Assembly: GCA_964638815.1 (NCBI GenBank)
Contig: CAZXBB010000420.1
Coordinates: forward strand, 1 to 22,744
Direction: 5' to 3'
Source: CAZXBB01 sp964638815
GTDB taxonomy: Bacteria; Planctomycetota; Phycisphaerae; Phycisphaerales; SM1A02
Length of the DNA: 22,744 nucleotides
The notes under the pieces are model-generated. The model made no database searches, was not told the DNA's origin, and worked only from the letters and a program-made list of their open reading frames with translations. How positions within the stretch are numbered: the first letter of the stretch is position 1; each line of letters begins with the position of its first letter. The position numbers and the translations under genes were made by a program. Positions 22,651 through 22,744 of the stretch are shown here, piece by piece.

Positions 22651-22744
22651 ACGGACGCGCACACGGACGCGCACACGGTCGCGCACACGGACGCGCACAC
22701 GCACGCGCACACGGACGCGCACACGGACGCGCACACGGACGCGC
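22651..22744. repeat. 12-bp tandem array running off the window
   Basis: ACGGACGCGCAC repeated 7.8 times. The third unit has A to T and the fifth G to C; the rest are exact. The array reaches the last base of the window, so its full length is unknown. It consists of the same hexamers as the 20930 array. Confidence 0.9.

Noticed and set aside
20930..22744. CRISPR array
   Set aside because: The repeats are contiguous 6/12/18-mers without unique spacers, and there are no cas genes.

Overview
This is a GC-rich bacterial chromosome segment, almost all of it housekeeping genes, with 19 recognisable complete genes plus a doubtful fragment at the left edge. The combination of a fatty-acid synthesis cluster, two predicted lipoproteins, a PilZ protein, a membrane transglutaminase of the TgpA type, very high GC and few Shine-Dalgarno sites suggests a diderm, slow-growing, high-GC lineage. 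My best guess is a member of the Planctomycetota close to Phycisphaerae. That assignment is inference from gene flavour and layout, not from a marker search.

Layout. 1-260: a possible tail of a plus-strand gene and repetitive GC-rich DNA. 260-1099: PilZ-domain protein. 1301-7209 (minus): a tightly packed unit read atpC - scpB - lipoprotein with a CarboxypepD_reg-like look - DUF58 protein - TgpA-like transglutaminase - small methyltransferase, with 4-base stop/start overlaps at three junctions. 7222-7385: a 164-bp MITE-like palindromic element between fabF and atpC. 7384-13937 (minus): the lipid block, read rpmF - plsX - fabH - fabD - lipoprotein of unknown function - hairpin - fabG - internal promoter - acpP - fabF. 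14036-14176: divergent promoter region. 14176-15277 (plus): thiS-thiG. 15296-16693 and 16723-18723 (minus): a phosphohexomutase and a DinG-type Fe-S helicase. 18873-19619: rsmG. 19776-20888: queA. 21216-22475: a BaiN/HI0933-family flavoprotein. The right-hand 2 kb also carries hexanucleotide-period arrays and two copies of a 36-bp hairpin repeat.

How the genes work together. PlsX, FabH, FabD, FabG, AcpP and FabF cover malonyl loading, condensation, ketoreduction and the hand-over of acyl chains to phospholipid synthesis, co-transcribed with ribosomal protein L32 from a near-consensus promoter. ThiS and ThiG make the thiazole of thiamine. ScpB belongs to the chromosome-organising Smc complex. 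DUF58 plus TgpA is a known pair, here without a MoxR ATPase. RsmG and QueA modify rRNA and tRNA.

The most interesting signals are non-coding. (1) The MITE-like element has 54-bp inverted arms and its edge seems to supply the -35 box for an atpC that has no other atp genes beside it. (2) At least six genes have a TAnnnT box 5-8 nt before the start codon, the signature of leaderless mRNAs. (3) fabG has no normal start where one is expected (ATC with a good ribosome site), and its only canonical start, TTG, lies inside a 12-bp hairpin. (4) Period-6/9/12/18 arrays recur inside and between genes. (5) G-quadruplex motifs sit at the promoter of the helicase gene. I saw no transposase, CRISPR array, tRNA, rRNA or defence system.
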